Shown here: piece by piece, positions 8,162 through 23,996 of the stretch | How positions within the stretch are numbered: position 1 is the first letter of the stretch | How the letters are laid out: each line of letters opens with the position of its first letter | Source: Marinobacter bryozoorum | GTDB lineage: Bacteria > Pseudomonadota > Gammaproteobacteria > Pseudomonadales > Oleiphilaceae | Direction of reading: 5' to 3' | NCBI RefSeq assembly: GCF_023156245.1 | Contig: NZ_JAKZAH010000038.1 | Span: 1-35,196 of the forward strand | DNA: 35,196 nucleotides | The notes under the pieces: generated by a model | The model's database searches: none | The model's input: only the letters and a program-made list of their open reading frames with translations | Told to the model about the DNA's origin: nothing | Position numbers and translations under genes: made by a program

Positions 8162-11100
8162 ATGACTTACTCCTACACTGAGAAAAAGCGGATTCGCAAA
8201 GACTTCAGTAAATTGCCTTCCGTGATGGATGTCCCCTATTTGCTGGCTATTCAGCTGGATTCTTATCGGGACTTCCTGCAAATGGAAGCCGCCGCTGCCG
8301 ATCGCCAGGAAACTGGCCTGCACGCAGCCTTCAAATCCGTATTCCCGATTGTCAGTTATTCTGGCAACGCGGCGCTTGAGTACGTGAGCTACCGTATTGG
8401 CGATCCGGTGTTCGACGTCAAGGAATGTCAGCTCCGGGGCGTAACCTATGCTGCACCCCTGCGCGTGAAAGTTCGCCTGATCATTTACGATCGCGAATCA
8501 TCGAACAAGGCGATCAAGGACATCAAGGAACAAGAAGTCTACATGGGTGAAATGCCCCTGATGACTGAGAACGGTACCTTCGTTGTCAATGGTACCGAGC
8601 GGGTTATCGTGTCCCAGCTCCACCGTTCACCTGGTGTGTTCTTTGATCATGACAAGGGTAAGACCCACTCATCCGGCAAGCTGTTGTATTCAGCCCGGGT
8701 GATCCCCTACCGCGGCTCCTGGCTTGACTTTGAGTTCGATGCCAAGGATTCGGTATTCGTTCGCATTGACCGTCGCCGCAAACTGCCCGCGAGTATTCTT
8801 TTGCGTGCGCTGGGCTACAGTTCCGAGCAGATGCTGGATATGTTCTTCGAGACCAGCAAGTTTACTGTCGGGGAAGAAGTCTCCCGCCTGGAGCTGGTGC
8901 CTAGCCGCCTGCGTGGTGATATTGCCACCTTCGATATCAAGGACAATGACGACAACGTCATCGTTGAAGAAGGTCGGCGTGTTACCGCACGTCATATCCG
9001 TCAGCTTGAAAAAGCCGGTATTACCGAGCTGCAAGTGCCGACGGCCTACCTTCATGGCCGTGTTATTGCCCATGACATGGTAGACACCAAGACCGGTGAA
9101 GTGCTGGTTGAGTGCAACACCGAGATCACCGAAGAGGTGGTGGAAAAGATTCTGGGTGCAGGCATTACCGAAGTGGAAACCCTGTACACCAACGACCTGG
9201 ACTGCGGACCGTTCATGTCCGATACCATCCGTATCGATCCGACCCGTACCCCGCTTGAGGCACTGGTTGAGATCTACCGGATGATGCGCCCGGGTGAGCC
9301 GCCCACCAAGGAATCTGCCGAGAACCTGTTCAATAACCTGTTCTTCTCTGAAGAGCGCTATGACATGTCAGCGGTTGGCCGTATGAAGCTGAACCGTCGA
9401 CTCGGACGGGAAGAGAGCACCGGGGCAGGTACGCTGACCAACGAAGACATTATTGATGTGCTTCGTACGCTGATCGATATCCGCAACGGCAACGGTAATG
9501 TCGACGATATCGATAACCTGGGTAACCGTCGTATCCGTTCTGTCGGTGAGATGGCCGAGAACCAGTTCCGTGTCGGTCTTGTACGAGTAGAGCGCGCGGT
9601 ACGTGAGCGTCTGAGCCTGGCCGAGAGCGAAGGCCTGATGCCCCAGGACCTGATCAACGCCAAGCCGGTTGCAGCAGCTGTGAAGGAATTCTTTGGTTCC
9701 AGCCAGCTGTCCCAGTTCATGGACCAGAACAACCCGCTGTCCGAGGTGACACACAAGCGTCGCGTGTCGGCCCTTGGCCCGGGCGGCCTGACCCGTGAGC
9801 GTGCAGGCTTTGAGGTGCGGGACGTACACCCGACCCACTATGGTCGTGTATGTCCGATCGAGACACCTGAAGGTCCGAACATCGGTCTGATTAACTCCCT
9901 GGCAACCTATGCCCGTACCAATTCCTACGGCTTCCTCGAAAGCCCGTACCGGAAGGTTATCGACGGCAAGGTGACCGATGACATTGTGTATCTGTCGGCC
10001 ATCGAGGAAAGTAATTACATCATCGCCCAGGCAAGTGCCGCGATGACCGAAGACGGTCGCCTGGCTGATGAGCTGGTCACTGTGCGCCACCAGAACGAAT
10101 TCACCGTTACCCCGCCGGAAAACGTTAACTTCATGGACGTTTCCCCGCGCCAGGTGGTCTCGGTGGCGGCATCACTGATTCCGTTCCTGGAGCACGACGA
10201 CGCCAACCGTGCGTTGATGGGTTCCAACATGCAGCGTCAGGCGGTGCCGACCCTGCGTGCAGACAAGCCAGTGGTTGGTACTGGTCTGGAGCGCACCGTT
10301 GCCCAGGACTCCGGGGTATGTGTCACGGCTCGTCGCGGCGGTGTGATCGAAGACGTTGATGCGGGACGTATTGTCGTGCGAGTGCACGATGACGAGACGG
10401 AAGCTGGTGACGCCGGTGTGGATATCTACAACCTCACCAAGTACACCCGCTCCAACCAGAACACCTGTATCAACCAGCGTTCGATTGTGAACCAGGGTGA
10501 TGTGGTTGCCCGTGGTGATGTGCTGGCCGACGGTCCCTCGGTGGACCTTGGTGAGCTGGCGCTGGGTCAGAACATGCGTATCGCGTTCATGCCCTGGAAC
10601 GGCTACAACTTCGAGGACTCCATTCTGATCTCGGAGAACGTGGTCCAGGAAGACCGCTTTACCAGTATCCACATCCAGGAGCTCACCTGTGTGGCCCGGG
10701 ATACCAAGTTGGGCAGCGAGGAAATTACCGCTGACATCCCCAACGTGGGCGAGAGCGCGCTGTCCAAACTGGATGAGTCGGGCATCGTCTACATCGGTGC
10801 CGAGGTCGGCCCCGGAGATATCCTGGTGGGCAAGGTGACGCCGAAAGGTGAGACCCAGCTCACTCCGGAGGAAAAGCTGCTGAGGGCGATCTTCGGCGAG
10901 AAGGCCTCCGATGTGAAGGACACCTCATCGCGGGTTTCCGCCGGTACTCGCGGCACCGTTATCGATGTCCAGGTCTTTACCCGTGACGGTATCGAGAAGG
11001 ACGAGCGTGCCCTGTCCATTGAACAGGAACAGCTGAACAAGTACCGGAAGGACCTGAAGGACGAGTACCGCATTGTCGAAGGTGCGACCTTCGAGCGTTT

Positions 11101-12238
11101 GACGGCATCCCTTGCCGGGCAGGAAGTCATCAGCGGACCGGGCCTGAAAAAGGGCGCCACTCTTGACGAGGGCTACCTCAGCGGTCTGGAGCGTGATCAG
11201 TGGTTCAAGCTGCGGATGAAGGACGAGGCGCTCAATGAGCTGCTCGAGAAATCCGAGCAGGGCCTTGAAGAGCGCAAGAAAGAGCACGAAGAGCGTTTCG
11301 AAGACAAGAAGCGCAAGCTTCAGCAGGGCGACGACCTGGCCCCGGGCGTACTGAAAATCGTCAAGGTTTACCTCGCCATCAAGCGTCGTGTGCAGCCGGG
11401 TGACAAGATGGCCGGTCGTCACGGTAACAAGGGTGTAATCTCTGCTGTTATGCCGGTGGAAGACATGCCCTACGATGCTGAAGGCAATACCGTCGATATC
11501 GTGCTCAACCCGCTTGGTGTTCCCTCACGGATGAACGTTGGACAGGTCCTTGAAACCCATCTGGGTGCTGCAGCGAAGGGGCTCGGCCGCAAGATCGAGC
11601 GCATGCTGGAAGAGCAGCGCAAGGTAAGCGAAATGCGCGAGCTGTTGGACAAGATCTACAACCACAGCGAAGAAGTGCCGTCGGTAGATCTGCCCAGCCT
11701 GACTGATGATGAAATCATTCAGCTGGCCAAGAACCTGCGTGGTGGTGTGCCCATGGCGACGGCGGTCTTTGATGGTGCCGAAGAGGCCGAGGTCAAGCAT
11801 ATGCTCGAGCTCGCCGACATGGACACCAGTGGCCAGGTGACCCTGTTTGATGGCCGTACCGGTGATCAGTTTGATCGTCCGGTGACTGTCGGCTACATGT
11901 ATATGCTGAAGTTGAACCACCTGATCGACGACAAGATGCACGCACGGTCCACCGGTTCCTACAGCCTGGTTACCCAGCAGCCGCTGGGTGGTAAGGCGCA
12001 GTTCGGTGGCCAGCGGTTCGGTGAGATGGAAGTCTGGGCCCTTGAGGCCTACGGCGCGGCCTATACCCTTCAGGAGATGCTCACCGTCAAGTCCGACGAT
12101 GTGAATGGCCGTACCAAGATGTACAAGAACATTGTGGATGGGGACCACCGGATGGAGCCGGGCATGCCCGAATCCTTCAACGTTCTTGTCAAGGAGATCC
12201 GCTCGCTGGGTATCGACATCGAGCTGGAATCCGAGTAA
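8162..12238 (+). CDS. rpoB: DNA-directed RNA polymerase subunit beta
   Basis: The beta subunit forms half of the RNA polymerase active-site cleft. The product is 1358 aa (E. coli 1342). I prefer the ATG at 8162 ([15 protein letters not shown]) over the ATG two codons earlier, because the family begins this way and GGGG at 8151-8154 is well spaced only for the later one. The rifampicin pocket is wild type: [14 protein letters not shown] begins at 513, with Asp521, His531 and Ser536 matching E. coli 516, 526 and 531, so sensitivity to rifampicin is expected. Also visible are [15 protein letters not shown], the catalytic-region GYNFEDSI, and [13 protein letters not shown]. It is followed 76 bases later by rpoC. 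Confidence 0.97.
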   Translation: MTYSYTEKKRIRKDFSKLPSVMDVPYLLAIQLDSYRDFLQMEAAAADRQETGLHAAFKSVFPIVSYSGNAALEYVSYRIGDPVFDVKECQLRGVTYAAPLRVKVRLIIYDRESSNKAIKDIKEQEVYMGEMPLMTENGTFVVNGTERVIVSQLHRSPGVFFDHDKGKTHSSGKLLYSARVIPYRGSWLDFEFDAKDSVFVRIDRRRKLPASILLRALGYSSEQMLDMFFETSKFTVGEEVSRLELVPSRLRGDIATFDIKDNDDNVIVEEGRRVTARHIRQLEKAGITELQVPTAYLHGRVIAHDMVDTKTGEVLVECNTEITEEVVEKILGAGITEVETLYTNDLDCGPFMSDTIRIDPTRTPLEALVEIYRMMRPGEPPTKESAENLFNNLFFSEERYDMSAVGRMKLNRRLGREESTGAGTLTNEDIIDVLRTLIDIRNGNGNVDDIDNLGNRRIRSVGEMAENQFRVGLVRVERAVRERLSLAESEGLMPQDLINAKPVAAAVKEFFGSSQLSQFMDQNNPLSEVTHKRRVSALGPGGLTRERAGFEVRDVHPTHYGRVCPIETPEGPNIGLINSLATYARTNSYGFLESPYRKVIDGKVTDDIVYLSAIEESNYIIAQASAAMTEDGRLADELVTVRHQNEFTVTPPENVNFMDVSPRQVVSVAASLIPFLEHDDANRALMGSNMQRQAVPTLRADKPVVGTGLERTVAQDSGVCVTARRGGVIEDVDAGRIVVRVHDDETEAGDAGVDIYNLTKYTRSNQNTCINQRSIVNQGDVVARGDVLADGPSVDLGELALGQNMRIAFMPWNGYNFEDSILISENVVQEDRFTSIHIQELTCVARDTKLGSEEITADIPNVGESALSKLDESGIVYIGAEVGPGDILVGKVTPKGETQLTPEEKLLRAIFGEKASDVKDTSSRVSAGTRGTVIDVQVFTRDGIEKDERALSIEQEQLNKYRKDLKDEYRIVEGATFERLTASLAGQEVISGPGLKKGATLDEGYLSGLERDQWFKLRMKDEALNELLEKSEQGLEERKKEHEERFEDKKRKLQQGDDLAPGVLKIVKVYLAIKRRVQPGDKMAGRHGNKGVISAVMPVEDMPYDAEGNTVDIVLNPLGVPSRMNVGQVLETHLGAAAKGLGRKIERMLEEQRKVSEMRELLDKIYNHSEEVPSVDLPSLTDDEIIQLAKNLRGGVPMATAVFDGAEEAEVKHMLELADMDTSGQVTLFDGRTGDQFDRPVTVGYMYMLKLNHLIDDKMHARSTGSYSLVTQQPLGGKAQFGGQRFGEMEVWALEAYGAAYTLQEMLTVKSDDVNGRTKMYKNIVDGDHRMEPGMPESFNVLVKEIRSLGIDIELESE

Positions 12239-12263
12239 GCCGAATCGTTTTTTGGCAGCGAGA

Positions 12264-12283
12264 GCGGGCACCCCGGTGCCCGC
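12264..12283 (+). other. Intercistronic hairpin between rpoB and rpoC
   Basis: A perfect 9-bp GC-rich stem (12264-12272 with 12275-12283) has a minimal loop and no T-run after it. It should not terminate transcription. It could slow RNA decay or mark a processing site. Confidence 0.6.
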
Positions 12284-12314
12284 CCGAGATTAACGCCATC
12301 CGGAGCTGTTACTG

Positions 12315-16529
<4,215 letters not shown>

Positions 16530-16546
16530 CTTCCGGCGGCGCAGCC

Positions 16547-16570
16547 CCCCGGGAACTACGGATCCCGGGG
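16547..16570 (+). other. Hairpin after rpoC
   Basis: An 8-bp perfect inverted repeat (CCCCGGGA with TCCCGGGG) has an 8-base loop and lies 18 bases after the rpoC stop. There is no T-run (tggttaaaaa follows), so it is not a standard intrinsic terminator. It may protect the 3' end of the rpoBC message. Confidence 0.55.
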
Positions 16571-16593
16571 TGGTTAAAAAGGCATCAGTCATC

Positions 16594-16622
16594 TTGACTG
16601 ACCCGGGACGCGGGCTTACACT
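16594..16622 (+). promoter_or_regulatory. sigma70 promoter of the str operon
   Basis: TTGACT (16594-16599) and TACACT (16617-16622) have exactly 17 bases between them, matching the consensus at 5/6 and 4/6 positions. A GC-rich discriminator (TGCGTCCC) follows, typical of promoters under ppGpp control. The predicted start is near 16629, giving a leader of about 66 bases before rpsL. Confidence 0.8.
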
Positions 16623-16637
16623 TGCGTCCCTTAATTT

Positions 16638-16660
16638 TTACCCCCGTTTATCGGGGGTAA
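16638..16660 (+). promoter_or_regulatory. Leader hairpin upstream of rpsL
   Basis: TTACCCCCG (16638-16646) pairs perfectly with CGGGGGTAA (16652-16660) over loop TTTAT, within the predicted 5' leader. The next T-run (16674-16682) begins 14 bases after the stem, too far for a standard terminator. It could be a stability element or a protein-binding site. Confidence 0.5.
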
Positions 16661-16695
16661 GTTTCATTGGAATGGTTTTTTTGGAGTTTGCTTAC

Positions 16696-17070
16696 ATGGC
16701 AACGATCAACCAGTTGGTACGTAAGCCTCGTAAACGCAAGGTAGCCAAGAGCGACGTTCCCGCGCTCCAGGCATGCCCTCAGCGTCGTGGCGTATGCACT
16801 CGTGTATACACCACTACACCGAAGAAGCCGAACTCTGCACTGCGTAAGGTGTGCCGTGTTCGTCTGACTAACGGTTACGAGGTTTCCTCATACATTGGCG
16901 GTGAAGGTCACAACCTTCAGGAGCACAGCGTTGTGCTTATCCGTGGCGGTCGTGTAAAAGACCTCCCGGGTGTGCGCTACCACACTGTTCGCGGAACGCT
17001 GGACACCCAGGGTGTACAGAACCGTAAGCAGGGTCGCTCCAAGTACGGTACTAAACGACCCAAGTCCTGA
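16696..17070 (+). CDS. rpsL: 30S ribosomal protein S12
   Basis: S12 sits at the decoding centre and controls accuracy. The 124-aa product from ATG 16696 ([15 protein letters not shown]) has exactly the E. coli length. A GGAG site (16683-16686) supports this start over the longer in-frame reading from 16570, which would run through the promoter and leader. The streptomycin-related lysines in TPKKPNSAL and [10 protein letters not shown] are wild type, so a sensitive S12 is expected. It is the first gene of the str operon. Confidence 0.98.
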   Translation: MATINQLVRKPRKRKVAKSDVPALQACPQRRGVCTRVYTTTPKKPNSALRKVCRVRLTNGYEVSSYIGGEGHNLQEHSVVLIRGGRVKDLPGVRYHTVRGTLDTQGVQNRKQGRSKYGTKRPKS

Positions 17071-17086
17071 TGTCCCTGATGGGTGT

Positions 17087-17114
17087 CTTTTATCGTCCCT
17101 GTGAACGATAAGAG
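17087..17114 (+). promoter_or_regulatory. Hairpin in the rpsL-rpsG gap, possible S7 operator
   Basis: CTTTTATCGT pairs with ACGATAAGAG (one G-T pair) across an 8-base loop. In E. coli the S7 translational operator lies in this same intergenic region. The position supports a similar role, but I cannot show sequence identity to the known binding site. Confidence 0.4.
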
Positions 17115-17123
17115 TAAGGCTGA

Positions 17124-17654
<531 letters not shown>

Positions 17655-17672
17655 ACAGCCGAGGTTTATACA

Positions 17673-19778
17673 GTGGCACGTAAGACTCCTATCAAACGTT
17701 ACAGAAACATCGGTATCTGTGCGCACGTTGACGCGGGTAAAACCACGACCACCGAGCGTATCCTTTACTATACCGGTCGTAGCCACAAGATGGGCGAGAC
17801 CCATGATGGCGCGTCTACCACTGACTGGATGGCCCAGGAGCAGGAGCGGGGTATCACCATCACCTCCGCGGCTGTTACCACCTTCTGGCAGGGTATGGAC
17901 AAGCAGTACGATGAGCACCGCATCAACATCATCGACACCCCGGGACACGTTGACTTCACCATCGAAGTTGAGCGTTCCCTGCGTGTTCTGGACGGTGCCA
18001 TGGTGGTGTTCTGTGGTTCTTCAGGTGTAGAGCCCCAGTCTGAGACCGTATGGCGTCAGGCCAACAAGTATGAAGTTCCCCGCATGGTGTTCGTCAACAA
18101 GATGGACCGTGCCGGTGCTAACTTCATGCGTGTTGTAGAGCAAATCCGTGCGCGTCTGGGCGCTACCTGTGTGCCTATCCAGCTGCCGATCGGGGCAGAG
18201 GACGAGTTCGCAGGCGTAATTGACCTGCTTCGCATGAAGGCCATCTACTGGAACGATGCCGACCAGGGCATGACCTACGAGCTCAAGGACATTCCCGAGT
18301 CCATGCAGGCGGAAGCCGAGAAAGCCCGTGAAGAAATGATCGAGGCGGCGGCAGAAGCGAACGAAGAGTTCATGGAGAAGTACCTGGAAGGTGAAGAGCT
18401 CACCTACGACGAAATCAAGGCCGGTCTCCGTCAGCGCACCATCGCCAACGAGATCGTTCTCGCGACCTGCGGCTCTGCCTTCAAGAACAAGGGTGTTCAG
18501 GCGGCGCTGGACGTCGTGGTCGAGTTCCTCCCGGCTCCGGACGAAGTCAAGGCCATTCGTGGTGAGGTTGACGACGAAGGTACTGAAGAGGTCCGTGAGG
18601 CGGACGACGACGCACCGTTTGCGGCGCTGGCTTTCAAGATCGCGACGGATCCGTTCGTGGGTACCCTGACCTTCTTCCGTGTCTACTCCGGTAAGCTGGA
18701 AAGCGGTAATGCCGTTTACAACTCCGTCAAGCAGAAGAAAGAGCGTGTGGGCCGGATGGTTCAGATGCACGCCAACGACCGGGAAGAAATCAAGGAAGTG
18801 CTTGCAGGTGATATCGCCGCGGCCATCGGCCTGAAGAACGTCACCACCGGTGACACGCTGTGCGACGAGAACCACAAGATCGTCCTCGAGCGGATGGAGT
18901 TCCCCGAGCCGGTTATCTCTGTAGCGGTCGAGCCCAAGTCGAAGGCTGACCAGGAGAAGATGGGTGTGGCGCTGGGCAAGCTGGCCCAGGAAGATCCGTC
19001 ATTCCGTGTCCGCACCGACGAAGAGTCCGGTCAGACCATTATCTCCGGCATGGGTGAGCTTCACCTGGACATCATCGTTGACCGCATGAAGCGCGAGTTC
19101 AAGGTTGAGGCCAATATCGGTAAGCCCCAGGTGGCCTACCGTGAGCGTATCCGCAAGCCCGTGGACGTTGAAGGCAAGTTTGTTCGTCAGTCCGGTGGTC
19201 GCGGTCAGTACGGTCACGTCAAGATCAAGCTTGAGCCGCTGCCTCTGGACGAGGAAGATGGCGAAAACTTTATCTTCGTGAACGAGATCGTTGGTGGTGT
19301 GGTTCCCAAGGAATACATCCCGGCGGTTCAGCAGGGTATCGAAGAGCAGATGCAGAACGGCTGTATTGCCGGCTATCCGCTGCTTCGCATCAAGGCAACC
19401 CTGTACGACGGCTCCTTCCACGAAGTGGACTCCAACGAGATGGCGTTCAAGGTAGCGGGTTCCATGGCCATGAAGAAAGGCGCACTGGAAGCGGATCCTG
19501 CCCTGCTCGAGCCCATCATGAAGGTGGAAGTTATAACGCCCGAAGACTACATGGGTGACGTTGTTGGTGACCTTAACCGTCGTCGCGGTGTGATTCAGGG
19601 TATGGATGATGGTCCTGCCGGCAAGGTTATCCGTGCCGAGGTTCCGTTGTCGGAGATGTTCGGTTACGCCACTGATCTGCGTTCTGCGACACAGGGTCGG
19701 GCGTCATATGCAATGGAGTTTGCCGGTTATTCCGAGGCTCCCTCGAACATTGCCGAAGCGATCATTAATAAGGGTTGA
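17673..19778 (+). CDS. fusA: Elongation factor G
   Basis: EF-G is the GTPase that drives translocation of tRNA and mRNA and, with RRF, ribosome recycling. The product is 701 aa, starting at GTG 17673 after GAGG. GTPase motifs are HVDAGKTTT (18-26), DTPGH (88-92) and NKMD (142-145). Domains II to V follow, including [10 protein letters not shown] and the C-terminal [17 protein letters not shown]. Only one EF-G copy is seen here. It stands 35 bases upstream of the second tuf gene, the classic str order. Confidence 0.98.
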   Translation: MARKTPIKRYRNIGICAHVDAGKTTTTERILYYTGRSHKMGETHDGASTTDWMAQEQERGITITSAAVTTFWQGMDKQYDEHRINIIDTPGHVDFTIEVERSLRVLDGAMVVFCGSSGVEPQSETVWRQANKYEVPRMVFVNKMDRAGANFMRVVEQIRARLGATCVPIQLPIGAEDEFAGVIDLLRMKAIYWNDADQGMTYELKDIPESMQAEAEKAREEMIEAAAEANEEFMEKYLEGEELTYDEIKAGLRQRTIANEIVLATCGSAFKNKGVQAALDVVVEFLPAPDEVKAIRGEVDDEGTEEVREADDDAPFAALAFKIATDPFVGTLTFFRVYSGKLESGNAVYNSVKQKKERVGRMVQMHANDREEIKEVLAGDIAAAIGLKNVTTGDTLCDENHKIVLERMEFPEPVISVAVEPKSKADQEKMGVALGKLAQEDPSFRVRTDEESGQTIISGMGELHLDIIVDRMKREFKVEANIGKPQVAYRERIRKPVDVEGKFVRQSGGRGQYGHVKIKLEPLPLDEEDGENFIFVNEIVGGVVPKEYIPAVQQGIEEQMQNGCIAGYPLLRIKATLYDGSFHEVDSNEMAFKVAGSMAMKKGALEADPALLEPIMKVEVITPEDYMGDVVGDLNRRRGVIQGMDDGPAGKVIRAEVPLSEMFGYATDLRSATQGRASYAMEFAGYSEAPSNIAEAIINKG

Positions 19779-19813
19779 TTCCCAGGTCTTAAGAAACAGG
19801 AAGAGGTGTAACC

Positions 19814-21010
19814 GTGTCTAAAGAGAAATTTGAACGTAGTAAGCCGCACCTGAACGTGGGCACCATTGGTCACGTTGACCATGGTAAGACCACGCTGACA
19901 GCGGCTCTGACCCGTGTATGTCACGAGGTGTGGGGTACCGGTACAGCCAGTGCATTCGACCAGATCGATAACGCACCGGAAGAGAAGGCTCGTGGTATTA
20001 CCATCGCGACTTCCCACGTTGAGTACGACTCCCCGACCCGTCACTACGCGCACGTAGACTGCCCGGGCCACGCTGACTATGTGAAGAACATGATCACTGG
20101 TGCAGCACAGATGGACGGCGCTATCCTGGTTTGCTCCGCTGCTGACGGCCCCATGCCGCAGACCCGTGAGCACATCCTGCTGTCCCGCCAGGTTGGCGTT
20201 CCTTACATTGTCGTGTTCCTGAACAAGGCCGACATGGTCGACGACGAAGAGCTGCTTGAGCTGGTCGAGATGGAGGTTCGCGAACTGCTGAGCCAGTACG
20301 ACTTCCCGGGCGACGACACTCCGATCATCACTGGTTCCGCGCTGATGGCGCTGGAAGGCAAGGATGACAACGAGATGGGCACTACCGCTGTTAAGAAGCT
20401 GGTAGAGGCGCTGGACGACTACATCCCGGAGCCGGAGCGTGCGATCGATCAGCCGTTCCTGATGCCGATCGAGGACGTCTTCTCCATCTCTGGTCGTGGT
20501 ACTGTTGTTACCGGTCGTGTTGAGCGCGGTATCGTCAAGACTGGCGATGAAGTTGAAATCGTTGGTATCAAGGACACGGTCAAGACTGTTGTCACTGGTG
20601 TCGAGATGTTCCGCAAGCTGCTCGACGAAGGTCGTGCTGGTGAGAACATCGGTGCGCTGCTGCGTGGTACCAAGCGTGACGACGTGGAGCGTGGCCAGGT
20701 ACTGTGTGTTCCGGGCTCCATCAAGCCGCACACCAAGTTTGAGTGTGAAGTGTACGTTCTGAGCAAGGATGAGGGTGGTCGTCATACCCCGTTCTTCAAG
20801 GGCTACCGTCCTCAGTTCTACTTCCGTACCACTGACGTAACTGGCTCCTGTGAGCTGCCGGAAGGCGTTGAGATGGTAATGCCGGGTGACAACGTTAAGA
20901 TGTCTGTTACCCTGATCGCTCCGATCGCCATGGAAGATGGCCTGCGCTTCGCGATTCGCGAAGGTGGCCGTACCGTTGGTGCCGGCGTGGTTTCCAAGAT
21001 CATCGAGTAA
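19814..21010 (+). CDS. tufA: Elongation factor Tu, copy 2 (str operon)
   Basis: This is the second EF-Tu gene, encoding the same 398-aa protein as the copy at 3175-4371. It carries GHVDHGKT at 19-26, DCPGH and NKAD. It starts with GTG where the other copy has ATG, and it follows the strong GGAAGAGGTG site. The two copies differ at the start codon and at three third positions (19834, 19843, 19885). From 19886 to the stop the 1,125 bases are identical, and similarity ends immediately after TAA. This points to recent gene conversion. A strong terminator follows. Confidence 0.98.
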   Translation: MSKEKFERSKPHLNVGTIGHVDHGKTTLTAALTRVCHEVWGTGTASAFDQIDNAPEEKARGITIATSHVEYDSPTRHYAHVDCPGHADYVKNMITGAAQMDGAILVCSAADGPMPQTREHILLSRQVGVPYIVVFLNKADMVDDEELLELVEMEVRELLSQYDFPGDDTPIITGSALMALEGKDDNEMGTTAVKKLVEALDDYIPEPERAIDQPFLMPIEDVFSISGRGTVVTGRVERGIVKTGDEVEIVGIKDTVKTVVTGVEMFRKLLDEGRAGENIGALLRGTKRDDVERGQVLCVPGSIKPHTKFECEVYVLSKDEGGRHTPFFKGYRPQFYFRTTDVTGSCELPEGVEMVMPGDNVKMSVTLIAPIAMEDGLRFAIREGGRTVGAGVVSKIIE

Positions 21011-21027
21011 GTAATCCGGTGATCCGG

Positions 21028-21055
21028 AAAAGGGGCTGCAACGCAGCCCCTTTTT
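21028..21055 (+). terminator. Terminator of the str operon
   Basis: AAAAGGGGCTGC pairs with GCAGCCCCTTTT over a 3-base AAC loop, with a run of five T. It separates the str operon from the S10 operon. Confidence 0.95.
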
Positions 21056-21105
21056 CTGTTCCGCACATGCGCATGACCAGCACGGTTAGGCAGGTTTCCC
21101 CCTGC

Positions 21106-21134
21106 TTGACACTGCTGGGTATTATGCATACAAT
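21106..21134 (+). promoter_or_regulatory. sigma70 promoter of the S10-spc operon
   Basis: TTGACA (21106-21111, 6/6) and TACAAT (21129-21134, 5/6) are 17 bases apart. The GC-rich discriminator GCGGCTCC follows. The predicted start is near 21141. This is the best consensus promoter in the window and probably drives all genes from rpsJ to rpmJ. Confidence 0.88.
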
Positions 21135-21194
21135 GCGGCTCCTTTTTTTGAAGGTCGGCTAACAGTAGCTGCTACGAGTGGAGTTTGGTGCATC

Positions 21195-21506
21195 ATGCAA
21201 AGCCAAAAGATTCGAATCCGGTTGAAGGCGTTTGATTATCGCCTCATCGACCAGTCCACGCAGGAGATCGTCGATACCGCCAAGCGGACCGGCGCCCAGG
21301 TGCGTGGACCTATCCCTCTGCCGACGCGGAAGGAAAAGTACACCGTTCTGATTTCCCCGCACGTCAACAAAGACGCGCGTGATCAGTACGAAATTCGTAC
21401 GCATAAGCGTTTGCTCGACATTGTCGAGCCGACGGAAAAGACAGTAGATGCTTTGATGAAGCTTGATCTGGCAGCGGGTGTAGACGTTCAGATCAGCCTC
21501 GGCTAA
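21195..21506 (+). CDS. rpsJ: 30S ribosomal protein S10 / NusE
   Basis: S10 is part of the 30S head and, as NusE, joins antitermination complexes and binds NusG. The 103-aa product [19 protein letters not shown] has the usual length and the signature [15 protein letters not shown]. The start at 21195 follows a GTGGAG site about 11 bases upstream. It is the first gene of the S10 operon, only about 54 bases after the predicted transcription start. Confidence 0.98.
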
Positions 21507-21582
21507 TACCGCCTGGTATTGGTCAGTGTAACTGTCCTAAGGCCATAGAGGGTGCGAGCCCCGTACACTTAAGAGGTGAAAC

Positions 21583-22221
21583 ATGGCAATTGGTGTAGTC
21601 GGTCGCAAGGCCGGTATGACCCGTATTTTTACGGAAGACGGGCAGTCAGTGCCCGTAACGGTAATCGAGGTTGAAGCCAACCGCATTACCCAGCTGAAAA
21701 CTCTCGAAAGCGATGGCTATCGTGCAGTCCAGGTGACTGTCGGTAATCGTCGTCCCTCCCGGGTTTCCAAGGCGCAGGCTGGTCACTACGCGAAAGCGGG
21801 TGTCGAGGCCGGACGTGGTCTGTGGGAATTCCGCCTGGCCGACGGTGAAGGTGATGACCTTCAGGCTGGTGGCGAAATCACCGTTTCCGTTTTTGAGGAC
21901 GGCCAGATTGTCGACGCTATTGGTCAGTCAAAAGGTAAGGGCTTCCAGGGCGGTGTTAAGCGCTGGAATTTCTCCATGCAGGATGCCACCCATGGTAACT
22001 CCCTGTCCCACCGTGCTCCGGGCTCTATCGGTCAGAACCAGACGCCGGGCAAGGTATTCAAGGGCAAGAAGATGGCTGGCCAGATGGGCAACAAGCAGGT
22101 GACCACCCAGAACCTTGAAGTGGTCCGTGTTGATGCCGAGCGCAATCTGCTGCTGGTCCGTGGTGCTGTTCCCGGTGCAACCGGCGGCAACGTGATCATC
22201 AAGCCTGCAGTTAAAGCCTGA
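21583..22221 (+). CDS. rplC: 50S ribosomal protein L3
   Basis: L3 is an early assembly protein that reaches toward the peptidyl transferase centre. The 212-aa product begins [16 protein letters not shown] and has the conserved central loop ([14 protein letters not shown], then [19 protein letters not shown]). AGAGGTG precedes the ATG at 21583. The gap from rpsJ is 76 bases, larger than most here. The next gene starts 11 bases downstream. Confidence 0.98.
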   Translation: MAIGVVGRKAGMTRIFTEDGQSVPVTVIEVEANRITQLKTLESDGYRAVQVTVGNRRPSRVSKAQAGHYAKAGVEAGRGLWEFRLADGEGDDLQAGGEITVSVFEDGQIVDAIGQSKGKGFQGGVKRWNFSMQDATHGNSLSHRAPGSIGQNQTPGKVFKGKKMAGQMGNKQVTTQNLEVVRVDAERNLLLVRGAVPGATGGNVIIKPAVKA

Positions 22222-22232
22222 GGAGCGGTGCG

Positions 22233-22838
22233 ATGGAATTGACAATTACTGGTAGCGGCAAGGGTGTTTCGGTATCCGATGCTGCTTTCGCCAAAGAGTT
22301 CAACGAGTCTCTGGTCCACCAGGTCGTTACTGCCTACATGGCAGGCGCTCGTCAGGGTACCAAGGCTCAGAAAACCCGTTCTGAAGTCAGCGGCGGCGGT
22401 AAGAAGCCCTGGCGTCAGAAAGGCACCGGTCGTGCGCGTGCCGGAACCATCCGCAGCCCGATCTGGCGCTCCGGTGGTGTAACCTTTGCTGCCAAGCCGC
22501 GTGGCTTCGAGCAAAAGGTTAACCGCAAGATGTACCGCGCCGCGATGCAGTCCATTTTTTCCGAGCTGGTTCGTCAAGAGCGGCTGGTCGTGGTTGACGA
22601 CATCAACGTCGACAGCCCCAAGACCAAGGCGTTCAGCGAAAAGCTGAAGGATCTGGGCGTGAGCAATGCCCTGATTCTTGCCGAGAATGTAGAGCAGAAC
22701 CTTCATCTGGCGTCCCGTAACATCCCGCACGTAGACGTGCGTGACGTTGCAGGCCTTGATCCGGTAAGCCTGGTTGCCTTTGAGAAGGTTGTCGTTACCG
22801 TTCCGGCTCTTAAGAAGATCGAGGAGATGCTGGGATGA
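22233..22838 (+). CDS. rplD: 50S ribosomal protein L4
   Basis: L4 lines the nascent peptide exit tunnel. In E. coli it also represses the S10 operon by acting on the leader. The 201-aa product has the E. coli length and the tunnel-loop region with [24 protein letters not shown] precedes the ATG. Its stop overlaps the rplW start by 4 bases. The leader here looks too short for E. coli-type L4 control. Confidence 0.98.
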   Translation: MELTITGSGKGVSVSDAAFAKEFNESLVHQVVTAYMAGARQGTKAQKTRSEVSGGGKKPWRQKGTGRARAGTIRSPIWRSGGVTFAAKPRGFEQKVNRKMYRAAMQSIFSELVRQERLVVVDDINVDSPKTKAFSEKLKDLGVSNALILAENVEQNLHLASRNIPHVDVRDVAGLDPVSLVAFEKVVVTVPALKKIEEMLG

Positions 22839-23128
22839 ATCAGGAACGTATCTACAAGGTTCTTCTGGGACCGCACGTATCAGAAAAAGCCTCTCTGGTG
22901 GCGGAAAGCAATCAGGTTGTTTTCCGTGTGGCTCCCGATGCCACCAAGCCGGAGATCAAGAAAGCCGTTGAGCAACTGTTCAACGTCACCGTCGAAGGTG
23001 TTCAGGTTCTGAACCGTAAGGGTAAGCTCAAGCGTACCGTTCGCGGCTTCGGCAAGCGTGCTGACATTCGTAAGGCTTATGTGAAGCTTGCGGAAGGTCA
23101 GGACATCGATTTTCTGGATGTGGAATAA
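22835..23128 (+). CDS. rplW: 50S ribosomal protein L23
   Basis: L23 sits at the tunnel exit and docks trigger factor and SRP. The 97-aa product ([20 protein letters not shown]) has the trigger-factor-binding surface region and the loop [18 protein letters not shown]. It overlaps rplD by 4 bases (ATGA), so translation is coupled. Confidence 0.98.
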   Translation: MNQERIYKVLLGPHVSEKASLVAESNQVVFRVAPDATKPEIKKAVEQLFNVTVEGVQVLNRKGKLKRTVRGFGKRADIRKAYVKLAEGQDIDFLDVE

Positions 23129-23145
23129 GGTAAAGGGGTCGTAAT

Positions 23146-23973
23146 ATGCCGATCGTCAAAACCAAGCCAACATCTGCCGGACGCCGTCACGTTGTAAAGC
23201 TTTACAACCCGGATCTCCACAAGGGGCGCCCTTACGAGCCGTTGGTAGAATCGAAGAGTAAGTCGGGTGGTCGCAACCATTTTGGTCGCATCACTACCCG
23301 TCACGTTGGTGGTGGCCACAAGCAGCACTACCGCGTTATTGATTTCAAGCGGACCAAAGATGGTATCCCGGCGGTCATCGAGCGCCTGGAATACGATCCG
23401 AACCGCTCTGCGCACATCGCACTGCTGAAGTATGCCGATGGCGAGCGTCGCTACATCATCGCTCCCAAGGGTATGCAGATCGGCGATCCTGTGCGCTCCG
23501 GTATCGACGCACCGATCAAGGTGGGCTCCACGCTGCCGCTCCGGAACATTCCGGTCGGTTCCGTGATCCACTGCGTCGAACTCAAGCCTGGCAAAGGTGC
23601 CCAGCTGGCTCGCTCTGCGGGCGCATCCGTACAGCTGGTTGCAAGGGAAGGGGCTTATGCCACTATCCGCCTGCGCTCAGGTGAAATGCGTAAGGTGCTT
23701 GTAGATTGCCGTGCAACGCTGGGCGAAGTGTCCAACAGCGAGCACAGTCTCAAGCAGCTTGGTAAAGCGGGTGCATCACGTTGGCGCGGCAAACGGCCAA
23801 CAGTACGTGGTGTTGCTATGAACCCAGTTGACCACCCGCATGGTGGTGGTGAAGGGCGTACCTCTGGCGGGCGTCACCCGGTTACTCCGTGGGGTGTTCC
23901 GACCAAAGGGCATAAGACTCGTAAGAACAAGCGTACTGACAAGATGATAGTACGTCGTCGTTCGGCCAAGTAA
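23146..23973 (+). CDS. rplB: 50S ribosomal protein L2
   Basis: L2 is a large rRNA-binding protein needed for subunit joining and peptidyl transferase assembly. The 275-aa product contains the C-terminal signature [19 protein letters not shown] with its conserved histidine. It starts [18 protein letters not shown]. The next gene begins 23 bases downstream. Confidence 0.98.
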   Translation: MPIVKTKPTSAGRRHVVKLYNPDLHKGRPYEPLVESKSKSGGRNHFGRITTRHVGGGHKQHYRVIDFKRTKDGIPAVIERLEYDPNRSAHIALLKYADGERRYIIAPKGMQIGDPVRSGIDAPIKVGSTLPLRNIPVGSVIHCVELKPGKGAQLARSAGASVQLVAREGAYATIRLRSGEMRKVLVDCRATLGEVSNSEHSLKQLGKAGASRWRGKRPTVRGVAMNPVDHPHGGGEGRTSGGRHPVTPWGVPTKGHKTRKNKRTDKMIVRRRSAK

Positions 23974-23996
23974 ACGACTACATAGAGGTAATTGCT

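Noticed and set aside
16570..16695. An N-terminal extension of S12 from 16570.
   Set aside because: It would run through the str promoter and leader hairpin; S12 has its standard length from 16696.
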